Assembly: GCA_049520515.1 (NCBI GenBank)
Contig: JBEKPS010000003.1
Coordinates: 62,001-126,000 of the forward strand
Length of the DNA stretch: 64,000 nt
Source: JAFAMS01 sp049520515
Lineage (GTDB): Bacteria; Vulcanimicrobiota; Vulcanimicrobiia; Vulcanimicrobiales; Vulcanimicrobiaceae
Direction of reading: 5' to 3'
In this document: one piece after another, positions 25,115 through 33,924 of the stretch
How positions within the stretch are numbered: position 1 is the first letter of the stretch
How the letters are laid out: each line of letters begins with the position of its first letter
Notes under the pieces: generated by a model
What the model was told of the DNA's origin: nothing
The model's input: only the letters and a program-made list of their open reading frames with translations
Databases searched by the model: none
Translations under genes and position numbers: made by a program

Positions 25115-25158
25115 TTTGTCATCCCGCTCCCGAAGGGAGCGAAGTCGAAGGACAGCGG
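25115..25158. repeat. REP-like interspersed repeat, copy A (with inner palindrome)
   Basis: Contains GTCATCCC...GAAGTCGA.GGACAGCG, the same word found at 63756-63787, but with an inserted perfect palindrome (gctcccgaagggagc, 25125-25139). It fills most of the 80-base divergent gap between the ThDP and E1 alpha genes. On the minus strand it creates an ATG (25122-25120) behind GGGAGCGGG that can mislead start prediction. Confidence 0.7.
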
Positions 25159-25169
25159 AAATAAGGCCC

Positions 25170-26138
25170 ATGGCAGATATCGATCTCGGACTTTCATTCT
25201 TGCGCACCATGGTGCGGATTCGCGAGTTCGAACAACACGCACGGATCGGCTACGACGGCGGAGAGATTCCCGGCGTCGTACATCTTTCGATCGGACAGGA
25301 AGCCGTGGCGGTCGGGGTCTGCGCAAATCTCGAGCGCGCTGATTATGTCGCGAGCACGCATCGCGGGCACGGGCACTGTATCGCAAAGGGCGCCGAGACA
25401 AGTGCGATGATGGCAGAGCTATTTGGAAAGTCGACGGGGACGAACAAAGGCAAGGGCGGCTCGATGCATATCGCCGATTTCTCGGTCGGGATGCTCGGCG
25501 CGAACGGCGTTGTCGGCGGCGGAATCGGGATCGCTGTCGGTGCTGCGCAAGCCGCGCGCCTGCTGGGCAAGAAAAGTGTCAGCGCTTGTTTCTTCGGTGA
25601 CGGCGCGGTTAATCGCGGGCCGTTTCTTGAAGGCCTGAATTGGGCGGCGGTGTTCAAACTTCCAGTCTTGTTCGTGTGCGAAGACAATGCGTTCTCCGCG
25701 TTCACGCGCGCCAGTTCGACGACGGCGGGCAAAGGCGCGACCGCGCGTGCCGAAGCGATTGGTGTCGAGACGCGGGCGGTCGACGGCAACGACGTCTTCG
25801 CAGTCTACGACGCGGCGCGTGAGCTGATCGCCCACGCGCGCGCGGGTCGCGGCCCCGCATTTCTCTACGCGCCGACGTATCGGCTCGACGGTCATACCGT
25901 GTTCGACAAAGCGCCGTACCGTTCGAGCGAAGAGCTGGAGCGCAAACGCGAAGACGATCCTCTGAGCGAAATCGAGTCGCGCTTACGCCAATGGGGCGTA
26001 ACGCAAGAGCAGCTCGATAAGATTCACGTCGAGGCACGCGAGGAGATGGTGCGCGCGATGGAGTCGGCACGGCGTGCGCCGTTGCCAACCGAAGCTGATG
26101 CATTTCTCGACGTGCAAAACATCGGTGCGCCCGTATGA
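25170..26138 (+). CDS. Acetoin/pyruvate dehydrogenase-type E1 alpha subunit
   Basis: 322 aa from ATG 25170 (aagg RBS), beginning MADIDLGLSFLRTMVRIREF. The ThDP motif is FFGDGAVNRGPFLEGLNWAA with the NN-equivalent in CEDNAFSAFT. KGKGGSMHIADF and GANGVVGGGIGIAVG are strong landmarks of acetoin dehydrogenase (AcoA) or pyruvate dehydrogenase E1 alpha. It pairs with the E1 beta gene through an ATGA overlap. No E2 or E3 gene is next to it. Confidence 0.87.
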   Translation: MADIDLGLSFLRTMVRIREFEQHARIGYDGGEIPGVVHLSIGQEAVAVGVCANLERADYVASTHRGHGHCIAKGAETSAMMAELFGKSTGTNKGKGGSMHIADFSVGMLGANGVVGGGIGIAVGAAQAARLLGKKSVSACFFGDGAVNRGPFLEGLNWAAVFKLPVLFVCEDNAFSAFTRASSTTAGKGATARAEAIGVETRAVDGNDVFAVYDAARELIAHARAGRGPAFLYAPTYRLDGHTVFDKAPYRSSEELERKREDDPLSEIESRLRQWGVTQEQLDKIHVEAREEMVRAMESARRAPLPTEADAFLDVQNIGAPV

Positions 26139-27121
26139 CCGTTCAGAGCACGCCAAAGACAACAACGATGACGATTGCCGAGGCAGCGCGCGATGCGCTC
26201 GCCGAAGAGATGCGCCGGGATCCGACCGTGTGGGCGCTCGGTGAAGATCTTTCCGCGGGCGGAATCTTCGGAACGTACAAAGGGTTGCTCGACGAATTCG
26301 GGCCGGAGCGTATCGTCAGCACACCGATCTCCGAGAGCATGATCATGAACGTCGGGTTCGGGGCCGCACTTGCGGGCACGCGACCAGTGATCGAAATGCG
26401 TATCCTCGATTTCGCGCTCTGTGCATGGGACGAGCTGATCAATCAGATCGCAAAGGCGCGCTTCATGTTTGGAGGACAAACGAATGTGCCGGTCGTTGTG
26501 CGATTACCGCAAGGGATCGGCCGCGGATTTCAAGCCGCGCAACATTCGCAATCGCTCGAAGCCTGGCTCGTGCACACACCAGGACTGGTCGTGCTCGCAC
26601 CCGCAACGGCAGCCGACGAGAAGGGCCTCTTAAAGTCGGCAATTCGCAGCGACGATCCGGTCGTGATGCTCGAACCCAAATCGCTCTTCGCAACGACGGG
26701 CGACGTCCCCGAAGGCGAATATACGACGCCAATCGGTGAGGCGCGCGTTGCGCGTGAGGGGAGCGACGTCACGCTCGTGACGTGGTCGTCACTTCTGCCT
26801 GCAGTACTCGCCGCAGCCGAAAAAGCTGCCGCTGCCGGAATCTCGGTTGAAGTCATCGATTTGCGCAGCCTCTGGCCATGGGATCGCTTGCGCGTTCTGG
26901 CTTCGGCGGCTCGCACGAAACGAGCGCTCATTGCACACGAAGCAGTGCTCATCGGCGGATTCGGTGCGGAAATCGCGGCTACGATTACGGAAGAGCTCGG
27001 CGTTCCGGTCGCGCGCATCGGCGCCCCGCGCATTCCGGTCGGCTACGCGCCGATTCTCGAAAATACGTACCGGGTTGACGCCGATAAAATATTTGCGGCA
27101 ATTCAAAAGGCCACAAGGTGA
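26135..27121 (+). CDS. Acetoin/pyruvate dehydrogenase-type E1 beta subunit
   Basis: 328 aa. Typical E1 beta landmarks: LGEDLSAGGIFGTYKGLLDEFG, RIVSTPISESMIMNVGFGAALAGTRPV, and the C-terminal EVIDLRSLWPWD and HEAVLIGGFGAEIAATI. It forms the alpha2-beta2 E1 with the product of the preceding gene and decarboxylates acetoin or pyruvate. Start overlaps the alpha gene by 4 bases; its stop overlaps the following YdeI-like gene by 4 bases. Confidence 0.87.
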   Translation: MTVQSTPKTTTMTIAEAARDALAEEMRRDPTVWALGEDLSAGGIFGTYKGLLDEFGPERIVSTPISESMIMNVGFGAALAGTRPVIEMRILDFALCAWDELINQIAKARFMFGGQTNVPVVVRLPQGIGRGFQAAQHSQSLEAWLVHTPGLVVLAPATAADEKGLLKSAIRSDDPVVMLEPKSLFATTGDVPEGEYTTPIGEARVAREGSDVTLVTWSSLLPAVLAAAEKAAAAGISVEVIDLRSLWPWDRLRVLASAARTKRALIAHEAVLIGGFGAEIAATITEELGVPVARIGAPRIPVGYAPILENTYRVDADKIFAAIQKATR

Positions 27122-27699
27122 ACACAAATATCACGGCCGACGCGTTTTTTGCCAAAGCGAAGATATGGCAGAAAGAGCTGAAGAAGCTCCGGGCGATCGT
27201 TAAGTCCACAGGGTTGAAGGAAGAAATCAAGTGGGGAAAGCCCACCTACACGCTCGACGGCACCAACGTCGTCATCTTCGTACCGCTCAAAGAACATTTG
27301 GCGCTGATGTATTGTAAAGGCGCACTGCTGAAAGACGCGCGCAAGCTGCTTCAAAATATCGGACAGTCGCAAAGCAATCGCTGGATAAAATTCGGCAGCG
27401 TTGACGAGATCACAAAACTTGAGCCGGCCATAAAATCCTATATTCGTGAAGCGATCAAGAACGAAAAAGCCGGCTTAGAAGTCGTATACAAGAAGACGTC
27501 GGACTATCCGGTCCCCGACGAGCTGAAAGCGAAGTTCGCCAAAGTGCCGTCTTTCAAGAAAGCCTTCGAGGCGTTGACGCCCGGACGGCAGCGCGGCTAT
27601 CTCATCTATTTCGCTGGGGCCAAACAAGCCAAAACGCGCGAAGCGCGCATCGAGAAATCCACCGCGGCGATCCTCAAAGGCAAAGGGCTACTGGACTAA
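27118..27699 (+). CDS. YdeI/DUF1801-family protein
   Basis: 193 aa from a GTG that overlaps the E1 beta stop (GTGA). An N-terminal DUF1801 region (EEIKWGKPTYTLDGTNVVIFVPLKEH) is followed by the Lys-rich YdeI C-terminal part (FAKVPSFKKAFEALTPGRQRGYLIYFAGAKQAKTREARIEK split across about 140-185). Function of the family is poorly known; it is often linked to stress or polymyxin resistance. The gene is Lys-rich and looks lower in GC than its neighbours, which hints at a later addition to the operon. Confidence 0.8.
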   Translation: MNTNITADAFFAKAKIWQKELKKLRAIVKSTGLKEEIKWGKPTYTLDGTNVVIFVPLKEHLALMYCKGALLKDARKLLQNIGQSQSNRWIKFGSVDEITKLEPAIKSYIREAIKNEKAGLEVVYKKTSDYPVPDELKAKFAKVPSFKKAFEALTPGRQRGYLIYFAGAKQAKTREARIEKSTAAILKGKGLLD

Positions 27700-27710
27700 T
27701 CCCAAAGAGG

Positions 27711-28517
27711 TTAGTAAGCCCCGAGTATGCGACTTTCGCCGTCGATTTCGGCGAGGGCGCGCATCAGCGCGGCCGGTTCAGCACGATCGATCTCGCAATA
27801 GAAACGATACTTGAACGGACCCGCATCGGGCGCGGGACGCGAGACGAGCGAACGCAGATTGAGCTCCTGATCCGCAAACGCGGATAGCGCGTCGCGCAGT
27901 GATCCCGGACGATCCGCGAGTGCGAGCGCAACGCAGGCGCGGTCGCCACCGCGCGACTCACCGTCGTTGCGCCGCACCAAGAAGAAGCGCGTGAAATTCT
28001 CGGGGTTATCTTGCACCGCTTCGGCCAGAATCGATGCACCGTAGCGATTTGCCGCTGTTCGCGAACCGATCGCGGCGACGCCCGGATCGTTTTGCGCGAC
28101 AATCTCGCGCACGGCGCCGGCCGTATCGTCGACGACGGTGCGTTCCCAGCCCGGATGGGCTGCGAAGAGACGCCCGCACTGCTCGAGCGCAACCGGATGC
28201 GAACGCACTTCGCGGATGCCCTCAATGGTTGCGCCCTTTACTCCAAGCAGCGATTGCACGACGCGATGCACGGTCTCATCGACGATCGTGAGTATCGGGT
28301 GCATCCACAGCAGATCGTAGTTGGCCGAAATTTGTCCCGAGATCGAGTTTTCGATCGGGAGAAGTGCGGCATCGACTTCACCGCCGTCGACGGCCGCGAT
28401 GAGCATCCAGAACGTCCGGTAACCACGCGGCTTCGCAGCCGGGATCAGACTGTTTGCGGCTTCCTCGCTGAACGCGCCGGGTTCGCCTTGAAAGCCGACC
28501 GTCCGTATCTCGCTCAT
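27711..28517 (-). CDS. pheA: Prephenate dehydratase
   Basis: 268 aa monofunctional prephenate dehydratase. The catalytic TRF motif is in NFTRFFLVRRN, the N-terminus has GFQGEPGAFSEEAA, and an ACT regulatory domain (about 185-268) contains GSLRDALSAFADQELNLRSLVSRP-type allosteric residues in two short motifs. It converts prephenate to phenylpyruvate for phenylalanine synthesis, with feedback by Phe expected. It is downstream of a small membrane gene, overlapping its stop by 4 bases. Confidence 0.92.
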   Translation of the reverse strand: MSEIRTVGFQGEPGAFSEEAANSLIPAAKPRGYRTFWMLIAAVDGGEVDAALLPIENSISGQISANYDLLWMHPILTIVDETVHRVVQSLLGVKGATIEGIREVRSHPVALEQCGRLFAAHPGWERTVVDDTAGAVREIVAQNDPGVAAIGSRTAANRYGASILAEAVQDNPENFTRFFLVRRNDGESRGGDRACVALALADRPGSLRDALSAFADQELNLRSLVSRPAPDAGPFKYRFYCEIDRAEPAALMRALAEIDGESRILGAY

Positions 28518-28699
28518 TTTGTCGAACGCGGACCTTGCGATGGGATCGGGGTCGCGACGCTTGTGCCGAACGCCGCACCAGTTACGCGGAAGCCCACGCT
28601 GAGCAGATAGTACATCACGCTGAGAAACAGAATCGCGACGATGGCGAGGATCGGAAGGTAGATGCGCGGAGGCAAACCGCGTGCCGGCGGTGGGTTCAC
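28514..28699 (-). CDS. Small single-helix membrane protein
   Basis: About 61 aa from a GTG at 28699. A Pro-rich N-terminus (NPPPARGLPPRIY) is followed by one hydrophobic helix (YLPILAIVAILFLSVMYYLL) and a short tail. The longer open frame to 28915 runs antisense through the SprT-like gene. The stop overlaps the pheA start (ATGA), so it is likely a real leader gene of the pheA transcript. Function unknown. Confidence 0.5.
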   Translation of the reverse strand: MNPPPARGLPPRIYLPILAIVAILFLSVMYYLLSVGFRVTGAAFGTSVATPIPSQGPRSTK

Positions 28700-28751
28700 G
28701 GCGAAGGACTCGCGTCCCGGCGACTGCAATCCCTTCTCTGTGCTACCGGAC

Positions 28752-29261
28752 GTGGCTGAATTGCAGCTCATGTTTGCGCAGTTCAACTGGACGTATTTCG
28801 ACGGCGAGATTCCGACACACGAGATCTCGTACAACAATCGCTTCTCCAACGTCGCCGGCCGCATTACATATAAGCCGCCCAAGATCGAGCTTTCGCCCAA
28901 GCACCTGCGCGGCAAGCCTGACCAGTTGAGGGAAACGTTGCTGCACGAGATGATTCATGCGTGGCTCTTTGCCCGCAAGCAGAATCCTGGTCACACGCCC
29001 ACGTTCAAAAAGAAGATGCGTGAGCTGGGACTGAGATCGATCTATCACGATCTCGGCACGGCCGTGCCGCTTAACGAGAGCGCGAAACGTTACATCCTGC
29101 GCTGCGATCACTGCCGCCGCGAGGTCTTACGTAAGCGGCGTCCGCCACTCGGCGCCCGCTGCGGGCATTGCCGACGTCAGATTCTCGTTTTCGAAGTCGT
29201 CGAGATGCGTCAACTCGATGAAGGTGGCGTTCGCGCAGCGCGCAGCGCTGGAACGCTATAA
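28752..29261 (+). CDS. SprT-like zinc metalloprotease family protein
   Basis: About 169 aa from GTG 28752. The zinc protease motif is LLHEMIHAWLF (HExxH), followed by a third His in PGHTPTFKKKM. A C-terminal four-cysteine zinc ribbon (CDHC...CGHC) completes the SprT/Spartan layout. Eukaryotic Spartan cleaves DNA-protein crosslinks; the bacterial role is not established. It is divergent from the small pheA-leader gene and overlaps the convergent FecR gene by 6 bases. Confidence 0.85.
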   Translation: MAELQLMFAQFNWTYFDGEIPTHEISYNNRFSNVAGRITYKPPKIELSPKHLRGKPDQLRETLLHEMIHAWLFARKQNPGHTPTFKKKMRELGLRSIYHDLGTAVPLNESAKRYILRCDHCRREVLRKRRPPLGARCGHCRRQILVFEVVEMRQLDEGGVRAARSAGTL

Positions 29262-29948
29262 GCGACCGCTACCCGAACCGGTCATATCTGATCCCTTCAG
29301 CGCCGGCTGGCCAAACGGACTGAACCCATTTAAGAATTGATCGATCGCCGGGTTGTTGATCGTCCGGTTCGCGACGACTTCGCTTCCTGTCACAACGCCG
29401 TTATCGAGGTGCACGTTGAGCGATTGCCCGCTGTGGATTTGCACTGTTTTTGTTCCGGTCGTGATCGTGACGTCGCCGTCCGCACACTTCACGCAGTAGA
29501 TTTGATCGCCGGCCGGTCCGGCAACGAAATATCCAACCGTTCCGCGAACGGCGAGCTGCGATGTTGGTGTGACAAAACGATAGCTGGCCTTTGCGCCCGT
29601 CGGATGCACGACGTTGAATCGCACGGCGCCGTGCTCGATAAACACGGTTCCACTGGCGGGATTCGCCGCTTCGGCAGCGTGCAGATCGCCGATGCGCACG
29701 CTGGTGCGATCGCCGATGCGGATCTGACTCGAGTCGCTCAGCTGCAGGGTCGCGAGCGCCGCCACGTCGGTCGTTGCGATCACGGAATCGCCGACGGCAA
29801 CCTCCGCATAGAGCGATCTCGGATCGGTCGTCGGCAGCTTATATGTGACGATGCCTTTGTCGCGGCGCAGAATGTTATCGTCCGCGCTGCGAGCCGCGAG
29901 CCCGAGCGCCAGCATCGTCATCGCGAGAAAGGCGATAGATTTATGCAT
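29256..29948 (-). CDS. FecR-domain periplasmic protein
   Basis: 230 aa with a signal peptide (MHKSIAFLAMTMLALGLAARS). The FecR domain spans about residues 55-190: LQLSDSSQIRIGDRTSVRI, GAVRFNVVHP, FVTPTSQLAVRGTVGYFV and VQIHSGQSLNV are its signatures. A tail of Gly/Ser/Pro follows. It is last in the operon cyclase-TSUP-FecR (8-base overlap with the TSUP gene). FecR domains usually sense or bind at the envelope; no sigma factor is nearby, so a structural/sensory periplasmic role is more likely than FecI-type signalling. Confidence 0.8.
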   Translation of the reverse strand: MHKSIAFLAMTMLALGLAARSADDNILRRDKGIVTYKLPTTDPRSLYAEVAVGDSVIATTDVAALATLQLSDSSQIRIGDRTSVRIGDLHAAEAANPASGTVFIEHGAVRFNVVHPTGAKASYRFVTPTSQLAVRGTVGYFVAGPAGDQIYCVKCADGDVTITTGTKTVQIHSGQSLNVHLDNGVVTGSEVVANRTINNPAIDQFLNGFSPFGQPALKGSDMTGSGSGRL

Positions 29949-30624
29949 GCCCAGGCATATGTTTGACGGCCAAGGCGAGCGCGGCCACGAAAAGCATTCC
30001 TGCCATCACCGTTGTGAGCGCGGAGGCGTGCATCCTGCGTGCGACGTGCGCACCGATCGCGCCGCCTGCGAGTCCGCCCGCGACGAGCGGGACTATCGCC
30101 GACGCTTCCAGATCGCCGTACAGGCCGTGCGCGATGATACCCACCGGCGACGTTAGCATAACGACGAAGGCCGACGTGGCTGCGGTCATGTGTACGTCTT
30201 CGCGGAACATTACGAGCATCGCCGGCACCAGCACGATCCCGCCACCGATGCCGAACAAACTCGAGGCAAAACCGACCAAAAGTCCGAGGCAAATCTCAAT
30301 CGCTAGTTTTTGATGTGGCGTGAAATTCCGCGGCTCAGGTTGCTTGTTGCGTCGCATCACGATCATGATGGCGGTCGCGATCAAGAAAGCGCCGTAGATG
30401 AAATCGAAGCTGCTTCCGCTCAGCAGTCGCACGACGTAGGCGCCCAAGATCGAGCCGGGAATGCCGGCGGCAGCGATCGTGAGCCCGCGCGGAAGATCGA
30501 CGGCGCGGCGGCGCATGAACATGAGTGAGGCCGCGAGCGTGTTCGCAAAGACGAAAAATAGCGAATCGGCTGCGGCGAACGCCGGTTCGACGCTGAAGAA
30601 CAGCCGCAATACCGGAACAACCAA
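29941..30624 (-). CDS. TSUP (DUF81) transporter, non-canonical start
   Basis: At least 227 aa with several transmembrane helices and the second TSUP signature SSLFGIGGGIVLVPAMLVMF. The only standard start (TTG 30624) falls inside the first signature GLGGGFLVVP. Upstream in the same frame, homologous sequence continues back to about 30715 (FLPSLALFFIGAIAAVFGSL), but a stop precedes it and there is no ATG, GTG or TTG. Either a rare start (for example ACG or CTA near 30708-30712) or a sequence error is involved. It follows the cyclase stop directly, in the same operon. Confidence 0.7.
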   Translation of the reverse strand: MVVPVLRLFFSVEPAFAAADSLFFVFANTLAASLMFMRRRAVDLPRGLTIAAAGIPGSILGAYVVRLLSGSSFDFIYGAFLIATAIMIVMRRNKQPEPRNFTPHQKLAIEICLGLLVGFASSLFGIGGGIVLVPAMLVMFREDVHMTAATSAFVVMLTSPVGIIAHGLYGDLEASAIVPLVAGGLAGGAIGAHVARRMHASALTTVMAGMLFVAALALAVKHMPGHA

Positions 30625-30716
30625 GAACCCACCGCCGAGTCCGGCTAGTGAGCCGAAAACTGCTGCGATTGCTCCGATGAAGAAGAGCGCGAGTGAGGGG
30701 AGAAACGACTCGTTCG

Positions 30717-32699
30717 TTAGTGTGCAGCCGCCATTTGCACAACGACCGGTTCGTTCGGATCGCGTAGCTTCGAGGGGTTCACTTCACCCGGATTCAGCTT
30801 GCGGATCACTTCGAAAATGCGCAGTGGCTTTTCCTTACCCTTGACCATGACCGGATCGAGCTCGTTGACGACGACCAGATCCTTGACTTCCTCGTAGGTC
30901 GTCTCGCTGATGATCGTCTGACCGCCCTTCGCAACGTTGTAAAGGCGTGCCGCGGTGTTGACGTTGTCGCCGATGACGGTGTAGTTCAAACGGTCAGCCG
31001 AACCGAGGTTGCCCATGACGACTTCGCCGGTGTTGAGTCCCATGCCGACCGTGAATACCTGGCGGCCCTGCGATTTCCACTCCTCAGCGATCTGTAGAAT
31101 CTTCTCTTGCTGTTCGATCGCTGCGAATACCGCGCTCTTCGCATCGTCCACTTTGGGATTAGGAGCGCTAAAGACGGCCATGAGGCAGTCGCCGATAAAC
31201 TTGTCGACGTAACCGCCGTACTTGAAGACGATCTGGCACATGTCTTCAAAATACTCGTTCAGTTGGCCGTAGATTTGCTCCGGCGTCATTTTTTCAGACA
31301 TCGCGGTAAATCCGCGAATATCCGAGTAGAAGATCGTGACCTTAACGCGCTTTCCTTGCAGATTGAGCGCGGCTTTGGGGTCATCGTGCTTGAGCATTTC
31401 GCTGACGATTTCGGGGCTGACGTGCTTTCCGAACATGTCGCGAATTGCGCGCTTGTCGTTGCCTTCCGTGATGATCCGGTACAGTGCGACGAAGAGCGCG
31501 GTTGCAAGCATCGCGCCGTCGACGTGGATCAAATCGAGCCAATAGAGCGAGAAACCGTACGCGGCCACAACGATCGCCGAATACGCACAGATGAGCGCGA
31601 GTGACGAGCCGATACCGATGAGCGGCGGCAAGAACGTCACGATTACGCCGACGACGATCGGCAGCGCCAGCAACAGAATGATGTTGACCCACGGCCGCGA
31701 GCGCGTGATGTACGTGCTTGTGAGGAATTGATCCATGAACCGAAGGTTCGAGAAGACTCCAGGAAAGCGACCGTTAGGCGTCAGTACGTAGTCTCCCGAA
31801 CCTTGTGCGGTGCTTCCGACGACGACGATATTGCCGTTCGCGAACATCTTGAGATCTGTTGAATTTGCGTTGAGCGCATCCCAGAACCCCATCTGCTCGG
31901 CGAACGCGATGTGCTCGGTCGGCGCTCCGGTTCGCCCGGTGATTTCTTGCAACTCGTACGTGCGGAACGGCAAATTGAGAATACGGTTGTCGCCGTCGAG
32001 TGGAATCGTGCGATCGCCGAAGCGTGCACGCCAGCTATTGATCGCCGAGAATTTCCTCCCCGTGAACTGCTGGACGGTCGCGCCCGCGAGCGACAAGTAC
32101 GTTTGTTCCTTGCCGCTGGCGTCGGTGGTGACGAGTGGGAACGGCTGCGAGAGTGTCCATCCGCCAGGATTGTCGACGGTCGTGTAACCTGAATTCGCGA
32201 TAAACGGAAGCAGTGTCGGCGCTACTTGTTCTACACCGAGATTCCCAGCGCTCGTCGTGTTGATGTCGACGCCGAGGACGGTCGGGACGGCGCGAAGACC
32301 TTTCGCGAATATAGCGTCTTGACGCGGATCCTGCGCCGGATCGATAAACAGCACGTCGAAAGCGACAACTTTTGCGCCCGCCTTACCCAGTTTTTGCAGC
32401 AGACGTCCGTAGGTCGAGCGCGGCCACGGGAACGGTCCGAGCTTTCCGAATGCCTCTTCGTCGATGGTCAGCAACTTTAGGTGCGGATTGACCTGGTGCC
32501 GATCCGGAAAATGCAGGCCGACCTTGTGGAGCCAATCGGAGTCGTCGGCGGCGAGCATCGCCTCATTGACGACGACGTAATCCATGACGCGGTTCGCATT
32601 GGAGAACGTCTGGGCCGGCGCAAGGTACAGCAGTATGCCGAAACCTGCAGCGACGAGCGACAGTACGATAGCGATCGATAACGTGCGAAGACGACGCAT
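30717..32699 (-). CDS. CHASE2-domain adenylate/guanylate cyclase
   Basis: 660 aa. An N-terminal helix is followed by a periplasmic CHASE2 domain (about 40-345: LLTIDEEAFGKLGPFPWPRS and KVVAFDVLFIDP are typical), two or three transmembrane helices (about 350-415), and a class III cyclase domain (about 450-620). Metal-binding Asp residues are in FYSDIRGFTAMSE and the VDKFIGDCLMAVF segment; GLNTGEVVMGNLGS and YTVIGDNVNTAARL are conserved. It would make cAMP in response to an extracytoplasmic signal. It is first in the operon with TSUP and FecR genes. Confidence 0.9.
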   Translation of the reverse strand: MRRLRTLSIAIVLSLVAAGFGILLYLAPAQTFSNANRVMDYVVVNEAMLAADDSDWLHKVGLHFPDRHQVNPHLKLLTIDEEAFGKLGPFPWPRSTYGRLLQKLGKAGAKVVAFDVLFIDPAQDPRQDAIFAKGLRAVPTVLGVDINTTSAGNLGVEQVAPTLLPFIANSGYTTVDNPGGWTLSQPFPLVTTDASGKEQTYLSLAGATVQQFTGRKFSAINSWRARFGDRTIPLDGDNRILNLPFRTYELQEITGRTGAPTEHIAFAEQMGFWDALNANSTDLKMFANGNIVVVGSTAQGSGDYVLTPNGRFPGVFSNLRFMDQFLTSTYITRSRPWVNIILLLALPIVVGVIVTFLPPLIGIGSSLALICAYSAIVVAAYGFSLYWLDLIHVDGAMLATALFVALYRIITEGNDKRAIRDMFGKHVSPEIVSEMLKHDDPKAALNLQGKRVKVTIFYSDIRGFTAMSEKMTPEQIYGQLNEYFEDMCQIVFKYGGYVDKFIGDCLMAVFSAPNPKVDDAKSAVFAAIEQQEKILQIAEEWKSQGRQVFTVGMGLNTGEVVMGNLGSADRLNYTVIGDNVNTAARLYNVAKGGQTIISETTYEEVKDLVVVNELDPVMVKGKEKPLRIFEVIRKLNPGEVNPSKLRDPNEPVVVQMAAAH

Positions 32700-32755
32700 C
32701 TGAAACTCCCGACGAGCGTTCCGATGGCCTTAGACGGAAGGCCCTTGCCTCCCCG

Positions 32756-33313
32756 TCAGACGCGGCTGATGTAGCGGCGGTCGCGTGTATCGATCCGGAC
32801 GACGTCGCCCGGATTGACGAAGAGCGGCACCTGTACGGTCGTCCCGGTTTCGAGTTTCGCGGGTTTGGTCGTCCCGGTCGCGGTATCGCCTTTGAAGCCC
32901 GGGTCGGTTTCGGTGACCGCTAGCTCGACGTGCGCGGGAATGTCGACGCCGATCGGATTCCCGTCGTAGAACTGCACGGCGACCTTCATTCCGTCCTTGA
33001 GAAAATCGGCCGGCCCGCCGATCAGGTCGCGCTGAATCGTCACGTTCTCGTACGACTCGGAGTCCATGAAATGGAAGCCTTCAGCATCGTTATAGAGCAT
33101 CTGCATGTCGCGGTTGTCGACGATCGCGCGTTCGAGTTTCTCTCCGGCGCGGAACGTGCGCTCGACTGTCGAGCCCGTTTTGACGTTTTTTAGGCGCGTG
33201 CGAACGAAGGCCGAGCCTTTGCCCGGCTTGACGTGCAGAAATTCGATGACCGTCCAGAGCTGGCCGTCGATGACGATGGTAATACCGTTGCGAAAGTCAT
33301 TACTTGATATCAT
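32756..33313 (-). CDS. efp: Elongation factor P
   Basis: 185 aa, full length. The tip loop HVKPGKGSAFVRTR carries Lys32, the residue modified in many bacteria, and TVERTFRAGEKLERA plus GDTATGTTKPAKLETG are family landmarks. EF-P relieves ribosome stalling at polyproline, relevant here because the stalk/barrel proteins contain long Pro runs. The start overlaps the plsY stop (ATGA). A 6-bp hairpin at 32726-32743 without T-tract follows the gene. Confidence 0.95.
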   Translation of the reverse strand: MISSNDFRNGITIVIDGQLWTVIEFLHVKPGKGSAFVRTRLKNVKTGSTVERTFRAGEKLERAIVDNRDMQMLYNDAEGFHFMDSESYENVTIQRDLIGGPADFLKDGMKVAVQFYDGNPIGVDIPAHVELAVTETDPGFKGDTATGTTKPAKLETGTTVQVPLFVNPGDVVRIDTRDRRYISRV

Positions 33314-33924
33314 GGAGCGCCACCGGGGTTGGACGCCGACCTGGAAGCTCCTATCAACCGATTTTCACGCCCCTCGAACAGCCGGCGGATGTTGTCGTTA
33401 TGGCGCCACGCGATGACGGCGGCGACGCACGCGCCATAGATTGCGGCGCGCACATCGAGAAACAACCAAAGCGTGGCAATCGTCGAAATACTGGCGAGAA
33501 GCGAACCGACGCTCGCGAACCCCGTCGCGACCACGGCAAGAATCCACACGCCGATAAATATCAGCGCAGCCTGCCAGGACAGGCCGAAGAGCACGCCGAG
33601 CTCGGTTGCCACTCCTTTGCCCCCTCGAAATCGCATCCACGGCGAATAACAGTGTCCGACGATTGCTGCGAATCCCGCGAAGAGCGCGAGCGAGAGGCCT
33701 CCCACGTCCTGCGCAAGGACCGTTGGCACGAAGCCTTTGAGCGCATCCAACACCAATACGAGCGCGCCTGCGCCCCGGCCGAGCGTGCGTGCTGCGTTCG
33801 CGGCGCCAATGTTGCCGCTTCCTCGCTCGCGAATGTCGGTCTTGAAGAAAACGCGTGCGACGATCAAACCGAATGGGAGCGAACCGAGAAGAAAAGCAAG
33901 GACGAGTATCCCGGCTTCCTTCAT
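33310..33924 (-). CDS. plsY: Glycerol-3-phosphate acyltransferase PlsY
   Basis: 204 aa from ATG 33924. The three PlsY motifs are present: RGSGNIGAANAARTLG, GHCYSPWMRFRGGKGVAT, and a C-terminal RHNDNIRRL segment. It acylates glycerol-3-phosphate from acyl-phosphate at the inner membrane. The ATG shares one base with the der stop (TAATG); the longer frame back to 34053 is inside der and spurious. Operon der-plsY-efp. Confidence 0.93.
   Translation of the reverse strand: MKEAGILVLAFLLGSLPFGLIVARVFFKTDIRERGSGNIGAANAARTLGRGAGALVLVLDALKGFVPTVLAQDVGGLSLALFAGFAAIVGHCYSPWMRFRGGKGVATELGVLFGLSWQAALIFIGVWILAVVATGFASVGSLLASISTIATLWLFLDVRAAIYGACVAAVIAWRHNDNIRRLFEGRENRLIGASRSASNPGGAP

Noticed and set aside
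25090..25401. N-terminal extension of the ThDP enzyme
   Set aside because: Arg-rich, non-homologous and running through the REP-like repeat and antisense to the E1 alpha start; ATG 25089 gives normal family length.
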